Positions 1 to 7,328 of a stretch of 44,000 nt of DNA are shown in pieces. The notes under the pieces are model-generated. The model ran no database searches, was not told where the DNA came from, and saw nothing but the letters and a program-made list of their open reading frames with translations. The position numbers and the translations under genes were made by a program. Positions within the stretch are counted from its first letter, which is position 1. Every line of letters begins with the position of its first letter. Source of the DNA: Clostridia bacterium (GTDB lineage Bacteria; Bacillota; Clostridia; Acetivibrionales; DSM-2933); the NCBI GenBank assembly GCA_026416815.1, contig JAOAEJ010000102.1, positions 1 to 44,000 of the forward strand, given 5' to 3'.

Positions 1-141
1 CCGGGCTATGATTTTCATTTCATATTCATCACATACTGGACATAGCCAAACCATTTTTCTATTCTTTGCCATAGGGAATCTTTCAATCCCGCATGTTGGG
101 CATTCCTTAAGCGAAGGTGTCGTTCCTGAGGTCTTTTTTGC
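1..141. repeat. Left copy of 141-bp direct terminal repeat
   Basis: Identical, base for base, to 43860-44000 (offset 43,859), so the window is one closed genome unit read slightly past its start. An exact overlap of 141 bases is what a k=141 de Bruijn assembler leaves on a circular contig, so this is more likely an assembly overlap on a circular or circularly permuted genome than a biological terminal repeat. Confidence 0.95.
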
Positions 142-144
142 CAT
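1..144 (-). CDS. Zinc-ribbon protein, N-terminal part (gene spans the contig junction)
   Basis: The ATG is at 144-142. The frame runs left to base 1 and continues at 43859 down to a TGA at 43793-43791, giving 70 residues in total. The protein has two CxxC knuckles, ECPTCG near residue 15 and CPVCDEYE near residue 35, the pattern of a small zinc ribbon, followed by a basic tail. It overlaps the end of the 71-aa gene by 38 bases and ends inside the start of the Cas4-like nuclease gene, the tight overlap typical of this operon. The upstream AGTAGG is only a modest ribosome binding site. The role is unknown; nucleic-acid binding is an inference from the fold. Confidence 0.72.
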   Translation of the reverse strand, partial: MAKKTSGTTPSLKECPTCGIERFPMAKNRKMVWLCPVCDEYEMKIIAR

Positions 145-322
145 TATCATCGCCTACTTTCTTATCATCCCTAGGTTGGTAGATATATTGCATCCTACAA
201 AACTGTTTTGATAAACAAATGCCGCCTATAGCCCTACACCTTGTATTGTGCTGATTCAAAGCATTTAACTCCTGCCAATTTGGGCAAAGAGGTTTTAAGT
301 CCTTCATATTTGCATGTGACAT
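107..322 (-). CDS. Cysteine-rich 71-aa protein of unknown function
   Basis: Start ATG at 322-320 shares one base with the TAA of recA (TAATG), so translation is probably coupled. GAGGATGAGG upstream serves as the ribosome binding site. Four cysteines (about residues 13, 29, 36 and 42) could bind zinc or an Fe-S cluster, but the spacing matches no family I recognise. The C-terminal third is highly charged (Lys/Asp). Its position between recA and a zinc-ribbon plus Cas4-like nuclease suggests a small recombination or replication accessory. That is context only. Confidence 0.7.
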   Translation of the reverse strand: MSHANMKDLKPLCPNWQELNALNQHNTRCRAIGGICLSKQFCRMQYIYQPRDDKKVGDDNGKKDLRNDTFA

Positions 323-1263
323 TAATCCTCATCCTCCTCTTCCATGGCCTCAATTTGCCTCTGTGAGGCCCCACGAGCTTTCATTAATTCCTTCCTAATA
401 TTTGGTACATCATCAAAGGAAACAAACCCTCTGTCAAATATAAGAGGTATTTCACACTCTCCCATAGGGTTGCATACTTTTGACTTGACTACCTTGCATT
501 TCATTATTAGGCCTATCTTTTCTGTATTGGCTGCATTCTTTGGGTCCTTGTTTGGTATTTCAATCCAACCTTTACGGCCTACTTGAATCCTTAAGCTACA
601 TGCATGCTTTAATTTCCTACCGCCAGGTGTATCCGTCTTTTCACCAAACATCATTGCATTCATTTTATCCCTTACCTGGTTGATGAATACCAATGTTGTA
701 CCTGTCACTTCCATGATTTCCTCAAGTGGTGGCAGATATTTATTCATAAGCCTTGCTACTCCACCGATTCTTTGTTCTTCCTCTGTGTCCTTTTCTGCTG
801 CCTTTAATACCTTTTCAACGTCATCCTTTGGAACAAGTGAAGGAACACTGTCAATGCCTATGAGGGGTATCCCCGCCTGGGCAAACCTTATTGCTTTATT
901 GAATGCTTCCTCCCCGTATTTGGCCCTGTATATGAGCAATTGCTTTGGCCTATTACCAAATACCTTAGCCCTATCAGCATCAAACGTTCCTTCTACTGGA
1001 ATGTCCAGTGCCATTGCATGCCTACCAAGGAGATGATAAAGTAAAGTAGTTTTACCGCTTGATTCTGGCCCAAATATTTCAATTACCCTTCCTTCTGGCA
1101 TTCCACCACCAATGATGTGGTCCAGGTCTTCAATACCGGTTGACCAACGTGCTATTTTAAGTATTGCCTTTTGTGAACCAAGGGAGAATATTGAGCCTTC
1201 CCCTTCTTTTTTATCTATTTGGCTACATAGCCTCATGATTGCTTCTTTATTAGTTTTTGCCAC
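322..1263 (-). CDS. recA: RecA/UvsX-type recombinase
   Basis: ATP-dependent strand-exchange protein that coats ssDNA for recombination and recombination-dependent replication. In 313 residues it shows Walker A GPESSGKTT near residue 65, Walker B LIGIDSVPSLVP near 135, and the L2 region FINQVRDKMNAMMFG followed by TPGGRKLKHACSLRI, all classic RecA. It is shorter than bacterial RecA (about 350) and ends in an acidic EEEDED tail. The start is GTG at 1263 behind AAAGGA, overlapping the polymerase gene by 14 bases. It probably works with the Cas4-like nuclease and RuvC-like resolvase encoded just downstream on the circle. Confidence 0.93.
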   Translation of the reverse strand: MAKTNKEAIMRLCSQIDKKEGEGSIFSLGSQKAILKIARWSTGIEDLDHIIGGGMPEGRVIEIFGPESSGKTTLLYHLLGRHAMALDIPVEGTFDADRAKVFGNRPKQLLIYRAKYGEEAFNKAIRFAQAGIPLIGIDSVPSLVPKDDVEKVLKAAEKDTEEEQRIGGVARLMNKYLPPLEEIMEVTGTTLVFINQVRDKMNAMMFGEKTDTPGGRKLKHACSLRIQVGRKGWIEIPNKDPKNAANTEKIGLIMKCKVVKSKVCNPMGECEIPLIFDRGFVSFDDVPNIRKELMKARGASQRQIEAMEEEDED

Positions 1264-3952
1264 CTGCTCTCAATCCTTTCATGTATAATGTAGAATTGTA
1301 CTTGGTTACCCTTTTGATATATGTCTTCCTGTCAAATTCAAGAGCCCCTTCTTCCTGTAGGGATTCAATCACTCTACTTGTTACCGACCGGCTCTTGCAC
1401 CTGTCATAAAAATCATCATATGACCTGAATATTCCGTTTTTCCTACGTTCTTCTTCAATGGCCTGTGCCGCTTTTTCACCAACATTCTTTACTATGCTGT
1501 ATCCTATTTGGATAACTGGTTCACCATCAACTTTCCTTATTGAATAATCAGCCGTGTAATTTACATGAGGTAGGAAGAATACTATGCCATCCCTTGCGGC
1601 CTCTGACATAAACTCAATCTTCTTACGTTCATCAATTTCATGTTTCATGGTGGAAAACCAAAACTCAGTTGGATGTTTGACCTTGTGGTACATTTGCCAT
1701 TCACTGATAAGAGCGTATCCAGCCCCATGGCCCTTATTGAACATGTATAAAGCCATGTTGTCAAATAGTTCCTCGGCTACTGGCTTTTTGATACCTGAGT
1801 GTTCCTCCGCACCCTTAACAAACTTTTCCTTGAGGACTACACGTTCAGCTTCTGAGAATTTAAACTTCATAAGCTTGTCAACATCACCTGGTTCCATTTT
1901 AGCCATGCCTTTACAAATACGCATAACGTGTTCCTGATATATGATTGAGCCATATGCATCTTTTGTATAAGGATACCAAGCCGTATCTTCATCCAGGTTT
2001 TGCTTATTGGCCCCATATTGTTTATGCATTCCAAGTTTAAGAGTACCAGGCCTATTACATGAGATAGCTGCAATGACATCCTGGATGTTGTCAGCCCCTA
2101 TTTCAACCAATATGTTTTGGGCCGCTTCTTTGTTAAGCTGGAATATGCCAAGTGTATTACCGGTTCTAAATCTTTCATACATTTCCTCTTCCACATCCTT
2201 GGGTATGTTACGCCTATCAAACTTATCCCCTGTTTCCCGTTCTATAGCATGTATTACGTCCATAGTCCTTAGGGCCAATACGTCAAACTTAAGCATATCC
2301 AAGGCTTCCACGTCGTACTTATCATAGGAACAAATAAGCTGACCTTTAACTTTTAACATTGGTACATATTGACCGATTTCACCTTTGGTAACCAATACCC
2401 CTGCCGGATGTTGGCCGTAATATTTGGCTTGACCACATAGCTTACAAAAGTGTTTTACTATGTCAGGATATTCCTTATCAAGGGCCCTTATGTTCCTATC
2501 CTTGATTGCCTCTTCATAGTCAATATCCTCAAAGTCAAAGTGTGCCATTTCCTTTCCTTCATCAGTTTTTGTGAGAGGTTGTAGGAGCATTTTAATCCTG
2601 GTTGCCTCATGTGATGGTATATCATACACCTTGCATAAGTCATTGATAAGATTGGCACCTTTGTAATACCCAAACGTAACTATCTTTGATGACCTGTATT
2701 TGTATTTATTGAGTATGTAGTTAATTACTGCATCCTGACCGCTTGATTCAAAGTCCAAGTCAACGTCAGGCATTTTCTTTTTATCAGGCCTTAGGAATCG
2801 GTCAAAGTCTGTTCCTACCTTGATAGCATCTATACTGGTTATTCCCATAAGCTCTGCCACCAATGAACCACCAACACTACCTCTACCTGGTCCTACATAA
2901 ATGTCATTGTCTCTAGCAAACTTAACATAGTCCCTGACTATGAGGAAGTAGTCACAAAGTTCGTGACCTTTGATAACTGACATTTCATATTTGAGACGGT
3001 CAATGTATTCTTTGTTATACCGGTTTGTTTCCTTTAACCTTGATATGCATATGTCCTTCATTTCCTGGTAAGTATCTTCCACATCATCAAACGTTGGGAT
3101 GGAATCGGCAAAGTCCAGCTTTATGTCTATTTTGTCGTATATTTCATCCATATTGTGGAGTAATTCCTCAGGGTAGAAGCCATGCATTTTTTTAAACTTT
3201 GTTGTTATATCTTCCTCACTGTGCATATAACGTTCCTTGTATGTTTCCTCAATGTGCTCAAGTGTAAAGCCTTCACCTTTTTCCTGGCCTATCTTTGACA
3301 TCTTGTGCATCATCAGGTATGACTCAAAGTCGTCCTTGGATGTGAAATGTGAGTCGGTTGTCATTATGCACTTAACCCCACATTCCTCTCCTATTTTCAT
3401 GAGGATTTTGTTTACACGCTCCTGCGTTCCTTTATTATCAATCTTGATAGGCTGGATTTCAAAGTAGAAGTTATCCCCGAATATTTCCACGAATCTATCA
3501 GTGGCTTTATAAACCAGTTCCTTCTTGCCTTTGTCAATCATTTGAGGGATAAAACCACCTATGCAGGCGGATGAACAAATAAGTCCCTCACTATACCGCT
3601 CTAGTAATTCAAACGTAACGTGTCCATAGCGGTAGAAGTTTTTGTCATTTGCTTCGGTAAGTATTCGGCACATGTTCCTGTACCCTGTTTCGTTCATTGC
3701 ATATAAGCAAAGATGAAAGCGTTCCCTGGAAGAATCAAAAGTGGGCTGGAAGTAAACTTCACAGCCCATCAAAGGTTTTAACCCTTCCTTTTGGCATGCC
3801 ATATAAAGTTGTGCTACACCACATGCATTTCCGTGGTCTGAGATACCGATTGCTTTCATGCCTAGCTCTTTTGCATAACGCACAATATTTTTTACTTTAT
3901 CGAAGCCATCAAACATACTGTATTGTGTGTGCTTATGCATTTCAAACCACAT
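1250..3952 (-). CDS. dnaE: DNA polymerase III alpha subunit, DnaE type, short form
   Basis: Replicative family C polymerase, 900 residues. It has an N-terminal PHP domain with HKHTQYSMFD, GISDHGN, CSSACIGG and MTTDSHF metal-site motifs all present, so the PHP may still be active. The polymerase core includes GPGRGSVGGSL near 354 and PDVDLDF at 395-401, with the third catalytic aspartate in KFDVLAL. A helix-hairpin-helix region (GEKAAQAIEEE) follows near the C-terminus. It ends where bacterial DnaE (about 1,100 aa) would continue with OB-fold and clamp-loader-binding parts. ATG at 3952 follows AGAGG with 8-base spacing. An intragenic promoter at 3996-4024 could drive it with recA. Confidence 0.95.
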   Translation of the reverse strand: MWFEMHKHTQYSMFDGFDKVKNIVRYAKELGMKAIGISDHGNACGVAQLYMACQKEGLKPLMGCEVYFQPTFDSSRERFHLCLYAMNETGYRNMCRILTEANDKNFYRYGHVTFELLERYSEGLICSSACIGGFIPQMIDKGKKELVYKATDRFVEIFGDNFYFEIQPIKIDNKGTQERVNKILMKIGEECGVKCIMTTDSHFTSKDDFESYLMMHKMSKIGQEKGEGFTLEHIEETYKERYMHSEEDITTKFKKMHGFYPEELLHNMDEIYDKIDIKLDFADSIPTFDDVEDTYQEMKDICISRLKETNRYNKEYIDRLKYEMSVIKGHELCDYFLIVRDYVKFARDNDIYVGPGRGSVGGSLVAELMGITSIDAIKVGTDFDRFLRPDKKKMPDVDLDFESSGQDAVINYILNKYKYRSSKIVTFGYYKGANLINDLCKVYDIPSHEATRIKMLLQPLTKTDEGKEMAHFDFEDIDYEEAIKDRNIRALDKEYPDIVKHFCKLCGQAKYYGQHPAGVLVTKGEIGQYVPMLKVKGQLICSYDKYDVEALDMLKFDVLALRTMDVIHAIERETGDKFDRRNIPKDVEEEMYERFRTGNTLGIFQLNKEAAQNILVEIGADNIQDVIAAISCNRPGTLKLGMHKQYGANKQNLDEDTAWYPYTKDAYGSIIYQEHVMRICKGMAKMEPGDVDKLMKFKFSEAERVVLKEKFVKGAEEHSGIKKPVAEELFDNMALYMFNKGHGAGYALISEWQMYHKVKHPTEFWFSTMKHEIDERKKIEFMSEAARDGIVFFLPHVNYTADYSIRKVDGEPVIQIGYSIVKNVGEKAAQAIEEERRKNGIFRSYDDFYDRCKSRSVTSRVIESLQEEGALEFDRKTYIKRVTKYNSTLYMKGLRAGGKN

Positions 3953-3955
3953 GAC

Positions 3956-4510
3956 TTATACCTCTTTCTTGTAAATATGTAAGCTACCTATATTCATTAT
4001 AACATGTATATGATTAATTGTACACCCTCTAATAAGCTTTAACTGATTGGCTATGTTTAAGCCGCAATAGTAGCTGAGGTACATGTCCTTGAGGAAGTTT
4101 ACCTTGAAGTTGCAACTCCTCATGTTCACCATCACGTACATGTCGTTATTCCTTAGGAGGAACTGAATGTTTTGGAAGCAATGTAATGTCGGGAAGGTAA
4201 TAACCATTTGCCTTGTTTCCAGGTCAACCTCTGTGAGGTTATCTGATATGTTATCTAATTGCTTGAACATATCAACATAGTCCTTGATTAAGTAAGGCCC
4301 TACAGAGGTTATCTCACCATAACATGCATACTTGATTATCTGCATTATTTCGTCATAGTTCAGTCCAATTGCCTTGAATGTTTCCGTGTCCATTTCCCTA
4401 AACCGATAATGAGCCCCCATCATTTCAAAAGTGGTGGAGGTCTCAAACTTCATTATGCCTGTTTCAATATCCTTGAGGATTTGTTTGATTTTATCAACCT
4501 TACTTTTCAT
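3956..4510 (-). CDS. Diverged thymidylate synthase (ThyA-fold)-like protein
   Basis: A 184-residue protein whose second half follows the ThyA pattern in order: SVGPYL (YG..R region), KQLDN (DQL), TRQMVI (sRR.vi), a Cys in TLHCFQNIQF (the PCH active-site region), RSCNF (RSxD) and SLHIY (the HIY near the C-terminus). ThyA is usually about 264 aa, so the N-terminus is much reduced, and the RSxD aspartate is replaced by Asn. It may be a deoxypyrimidine hydroxymethylase-like enzyme or an inactive paralog. Start chosen at 4510, where GGAGG sits 9 bases upstream; a longer frame to 4549 has no such site. It overlaps thyX by 11 bases. Confidence 0.6.
   Translation of the reverse strand: MKSKVDKIKQILKDIETGIMKFETSTTFEMMGAHYRFREMDTETFKAIGLNYDEIMQIIKYACYGEITSVGPYLIKDYVDMFKQLDNISDNLTEVDLETRQMVITFPTLHCFQNIQFLLRNNDMYVMVNMRSCNFKVNFLKDMYLSYYCGLNIANQLKLIRGCTINHIHVIMNIGSLHIYKKEV
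3996..4024 (-). promoter_or_regulatory. Intragenic promoter (TGTACA-N17-TATAAT) upstream of dnaE
   Basis: TGTACA 4024-4019, TATAAT 4001-3996, spacer 17, in the last codons of the ThyA-fold gene. Matches the phage family; may boost polymerase and RecA. Confidence 0.6.
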
Positions 4511-5540
4511 CGTCCATATCCTCCGGTATATCCAGTTCACCACGTTCAATGGCGTATTCCAGGCTTAATGTGTGTTCATTTTCCGCTTCGGCCTGTGCTA
4601 TTGCTACCTCTGCCATTGCCATGAGTTCGTTGAACCTGTTCTTTGCCCCAGGATTGGTACCATTAAGCTGGTCCCTAGTGCAACCGTATATGAAGTCCAT
4701 TTCATTCCACTCAAACTTATCACTATCAGCATCTGGGAAGTAAAGGTTTGTTGCCTTTCCTGTCCTTGCCATCCTAACATAGAAGTGTGATGGTGCATGG
4801 ATATTGATGAGGCCATTCATTACCGGATATGTTCTTAAAAGCTGGACATACATTTGATAAGCTATGATGTTGTCCGTTTCAGGCTGTATTTGCTTATCCA
4901 TCCTTTGCTGGATAAAAGCTATGCATTCCTTGAGGCTTATCTTCATAAAGTAGAATGTTGATAAGCACCTTGGCAAGATATACCTTGCATCCATGATGGA
5001 TATTTGTTTGGAATCAATCATATCACAATATAACTGTTTTGACATCTCAACTATTTGCTGATACCTTTTATAAAAATCCTTTGACTCATTATATACCGGA
5101 GGATAGCTTCCAGTACTATTTTGTATGCTATTTGGTACCAATGCATCCTTGTGTGACCACCATTTATCACCTGAACAATCAGCACTAAAGCTTGCCAGCC
5201 TGTGCCTTAAGATATGGGTAACTTCCTGGAGTGAAATACCGTCAAGCTTAAATACAAGCTCTATTGTTTCCAGGGCAGTGGGAAGGGCCCTACCAAACAT
5301 TGCATCCCTTATTAGCTTATCCTTTTCCTCTATGGTGTAGCTACATGCATCCATTGGATGTTCCGCCCAGGTAGCTTCAAGGAAAGGGACCAGATAGTTC
5401 CTTAATTCATTCATGGTTGGAGCTTTTATTAACTCCACATCAATTGCATCAAGGTTGTTTACGAATTTTGTTGTAGGTTTTTCATTAAACCTAATTTTCA
5501 TTGGAAGTTTAACCGGTTTTAAATTATTATTTTTTGGCAT
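4500..5540 (-). CDS. thyX: ThyX-like FAD-dependent thymidylate synthase
   Basis: Methylates dUMP to dTMP using FAD, NADPH and methylene-THF. The ThyX signature RHRxxS is present as RHRLASFSADCSGD near residue 110. ARYILPRCLSTFYFMK and FIQQRMDKQIQPETDNI match the downstream dUMP/FAD-binding stretch of the family. At 346 residues it is longer than bacterial ThyX (about 220-250), with extra N- and C-terminal regions and an acidic tail. It overlaps the YfbR-like gene by 22 bases and the ThyA-fold gene by 11, so all three are co-translated. Phages use ThyX to boost thymidylate supply; the neighbouring paralog hints that a modified pyrimidine may be made as well. Confidence 0.85.
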   Translation of the reverse strand: MPKNNNLKPVKLPMKIRFNEKPTTKFVNNLDAIDVELIKAPTMNELRNYLVPFLEATWAEHPMDACSYTIEEKDKLIRDAMFGRALPTALETIELVFKLDGISLQEVTHILRHRLASFSADCSGDKWWSHKDALVPNSIQNSTGSYPPVYNESKDFYKRYQQIVEMSKQLYCDMIDSKQISIMDARYILPRCLSTFYFMKISLKECIAFIQQRMDKQIQPETDNIIAYQMYVQLLRTYPVMNGLINIHAPSHFYVRMARTGKATNLYFPDADSDKFEWNEMDFIYGCTRDQLNGTNPGAKNRFNELMAMAEVAIAQAEAENEHTLSLEYAIERGELDIPEDMDDEK

Positions 5541-6055
5541 TTGACTCCCATCCTTTCGATTTTTTCTTTTTGTACTTTTATTCTTTCTATGGTATCACCA
5601 ACCCAATCAATGACGTTTTGGTTTCCCATACTAACCTCGTAATCTACAAACTGTAATACCGAAATAATATCGGCTAATCTCACTATAGCTTCTGCTATTT
5701 CCTCTTTTGTTGTAGGGCTATTTAAGTATGCATATTGCCTTGGGTACATATCGTGCAAGATATTTAATTCATGTTTCTCAAGCATTTCTCTTAACCCGGG
5801 TATTGCCTTTTTAGCCGCATAAGTAACATCATTGATGACCACTTCCGGAATGTCGTGAACAAGTGCCATTTCAATTGCCTTTACATGGATTTCACTATCC
5901 ACATCCAGTTCATCACATATCATCATTGTAAATAATGCTACGTAATATGAATGGGTTGCCACGCTTTCCTGCTTGAATTTAGGGAAGGTATTATACCTAA
6001 TTATGTTATCTAATTGGTACAACCTTTTGATTGATTCACGGGTTAATTTTATCAT
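5519..6055 (-). CDS. HD-domain 5'-deoxynucleotidase, YfbR-like
   Basis: Likely hydrolyses dNMPs to deoxynucleosides with an HD metal site. In 178 residues: ESVATHSYYVALF (first His), ALVHDIPEVVINDVTYAAKK (the HD pair and the conserved E...D stretch of YfbR), and IVRLADIISVLQFVDYE. Length and motif order fit YfbR (about 200 aa). It sits between a kinase/transferase fusion and ThyX; a nucleotidase here could recycle a host nucleotide or steer the dUMP/dCMP pool. The start overlaps the upstream gene by 4 bases (ATGA-type coupling). Confidence 0.8.
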   Translation of the reverse strand: MIKLTRESIKRLYQLDNIIRYNTFPKFKQESVATHSYYVALFTMMICDELDVDSEIHVKAIEMALVHDIPEVVINDVTYAAKKAIPGLREMLEKHELNILHDMYPRQYAYLNSPTTKEEIAEAIVRLADIISVLQFVDYEVSMGNQNVIDWVGDTIERIKVQKEKIERMGVKCQKIII

Positions 6056-6981
6056 TCTATCAACCCCCTATATTCCTCGCCACTACCAAGTAGGGCATTG
6101 ATGATTGATTGTTTGGTTACTGATTGCCTATCAAGGAATGCCTGTTTGCCTGATTGAGCCAACATAAGGTTGAATCCTCTATTGCCAAGTGTTTCTGCAA
6201 AGTATACTACCGGTCTTTTTATTCCAAAGGCGTATCCGGCTTCCCATACTGTTCCCATGTCTTTGCCATCGGTTACTGCAAATACCGCAAAGCAATCTTT
6301 TATGGCATTACAGTTTTGCATGAAAATTAGCTTTTGTGCCTGGTTATCAGAATCCGGAGGGAGGAAGCAATTTTCCTTTGGGCTAAACACCTTGAACCCC
6401 TCACCCCTAAGGATTGACTTAAGTGCTTCTTCCCTTTCAACCTGTTCCGTATTGAAGAAAGGTGAAGCAAAGTATATGTCATACTTAAAGCTGTCCTTGA
6501 GGATTCGCATTATCGTTGTATCTATTTCACTATATTTGGTGAAATATCTTGGTGCCATTGCTGTACCGTTTGCCAACATCCTGAACATTTCCTCATGCCT
6601 GTTCATGTTAAGCCCTGCTTCCCTGTTTGACCGTTCAATGTCCTCTGGGTATACATATACCAGGCCTGCATTCATCGAGGAAAGAATCCAATCTATTTTC
6701 CTTAATAAATCCACCCTAGCATTGCCCCTTGATACCTGACCATATACCCATTCAGTTAAGTGGCATCTATCCATTACGATATTGTTTCCTGCCGCCTCTA
6801 ATTGCTTAAGGAATGTCACCGTAGTATCAAGCTTGCCTATTGAATAAATAGGTATTTCTTCTTTTTCTATGCTATCAGATAGCATCCATTCATCCTTTAA
6901 ATAAAGGAATCCGAGTGCCTGAAGCTTTTTACAAAGGGTGGTTTTTCCTACCCTATCAATACCTTCAACGATTATTATCAT
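6052..6981 (-). CDS. Thymidylate kinase-nucleoside 2-deoxyribosyltransferase fusion
   Basis: Two enzymes in one 309-residue chain. The N-terminal half is a P-loop dNMP kinase of the thymidylate kinase type: VEGIDRVGKTTL at residues 4-15 and MDRCHLTEWVYG (DR(Y/F/H) region). The C-terminal half is a nucleoside 2-deoxyribosyltransferase: DIYFASPFFN, a pre-helix with IFMQNCNAIKD, and GTVWEAGYAFGIKRPVVYF, matching the D.GT..E.GyA catalytic/binding stretch. Start chosen at 6981 because GAGGAGG lies 9 bases upstream; the frame open to 7059 overlaps MazG with no signal. The chain could swap bases on deoxyribose and phosphorylate the product. Confidence 0.85.
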   Translation of the reverse strand: MIIIVEGIDRVGKTTLCKKLQALGFLYLKDEWMLSDSIEKEEIPIYSIGKLDTTVTFLKQLEAAGNNIVMDRCHLTEWVYGQVSRGNARVDLLRKIDWILSSMNAGLVYVYPEDIERSNREAGLNMNRHEEMFRMLANGTAMAPRYFTKYSEIDTTIMRILKDSFKYDIYFASPFFNTEQVEREEALKSILRGEGFKVFSPKENCFLPPDSDNQAQKLIFMQNCNAIKDCFAVFAVTDGKDMGTVWEAGYAFGIKRPVVYFAETLGNRGFNLMLAQSGKQAFLDRQSVTKQSIINALLGSGEEYRGLIE

Positions 6982-7312
6982 TTTTGTGAGCCTCCTCAAA
7001 TTTTCGAGTGTTCTCACTAATCTTAGCACTAATGGCTTTGTAGATTGTTTCCGCATCAAAGCCTGAGAATAAAGCTATATTCATTGCCGTTACAAATACA
7101 TCGGCTATTTCTTCAAGTTTGTTTTCAGGGTCATAATGTGCATTCCTATGCGTTTTCCACCTCTTGTCAGCCTTTAGGACTTCCCCAAGTTCCTCGTTCA
7201 TTGCTGTCATATGGTATTGGAACCATTGAACGTTATCAACCGGTGTTTCCAATCCTGTTACTTTACCTTGGAATTGGCTCTGTTGGTTGAATAAAGACTG
7301 AAGGGAGCCCAC
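6965..7312 (-). CDS. mazG: MazG-like nucleotide pyrophosphohydrolase
   Basis: All-alpha NTP pyrophosphatase (dNTP to dNMP + PPi), 115 residues. NEELGEVLKADKRWK and KLEEIADVFVTAMNIA give the EExxE...ExxD metal-binding pattern of MazG/dUTPase-like enzymes; FDAETIYKAISAKISENTRKF is the usual C-terminal helix. Start chosen as GTG at 7312, preceded by AGGGGAG with 6-base spacing; the long upstream open frame overlaps SSB and is a shadow. The start and its ribosome binding site lie in an 8-bp hairpin. Fits the nucleotide-pool block. Confidence 0.85.
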   Translation of the reverse strand: MGSLQSLFNQQSQFQGKVTGLETPVDNVQWFQYHMTAMNEELGEVLKADKRWKTHRNAHYDPENKLEEIADVFVTAMNIALFSGFDAETIYKAISAKISENTRKFEEAHKNDNNR

Positions 7313-7323
7313 GAGGGGCTCCC
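7303..7323 (-). promoter_or_regulatory. Hairpin occluding the mazG ribosome binding site, or terminator of SSB
   Basis: Perfect 8-bp inverted repeat GGGAGCCC / GGGCTCCC around a 5-base loop (CTCGT on the transcript). The SD sequence of mazG is in the 5' arm and its GTG spans the loop and 3' arm. No clean U-run follows (TTCAGTCTTTATT), so translation control or partial attenuation both fit. Confidence 0.5.
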
Positions 7324-7328
7324 CTGGA

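Noticed and set aside
1..141. Terminal repeat as a biological packaging terminus
   Set aside because: Exact length of 141 and a gene crossing it fit a k-mer overlap of a circular contig better; short true repeats of this kind are not typical of SPP1-type headful phages.
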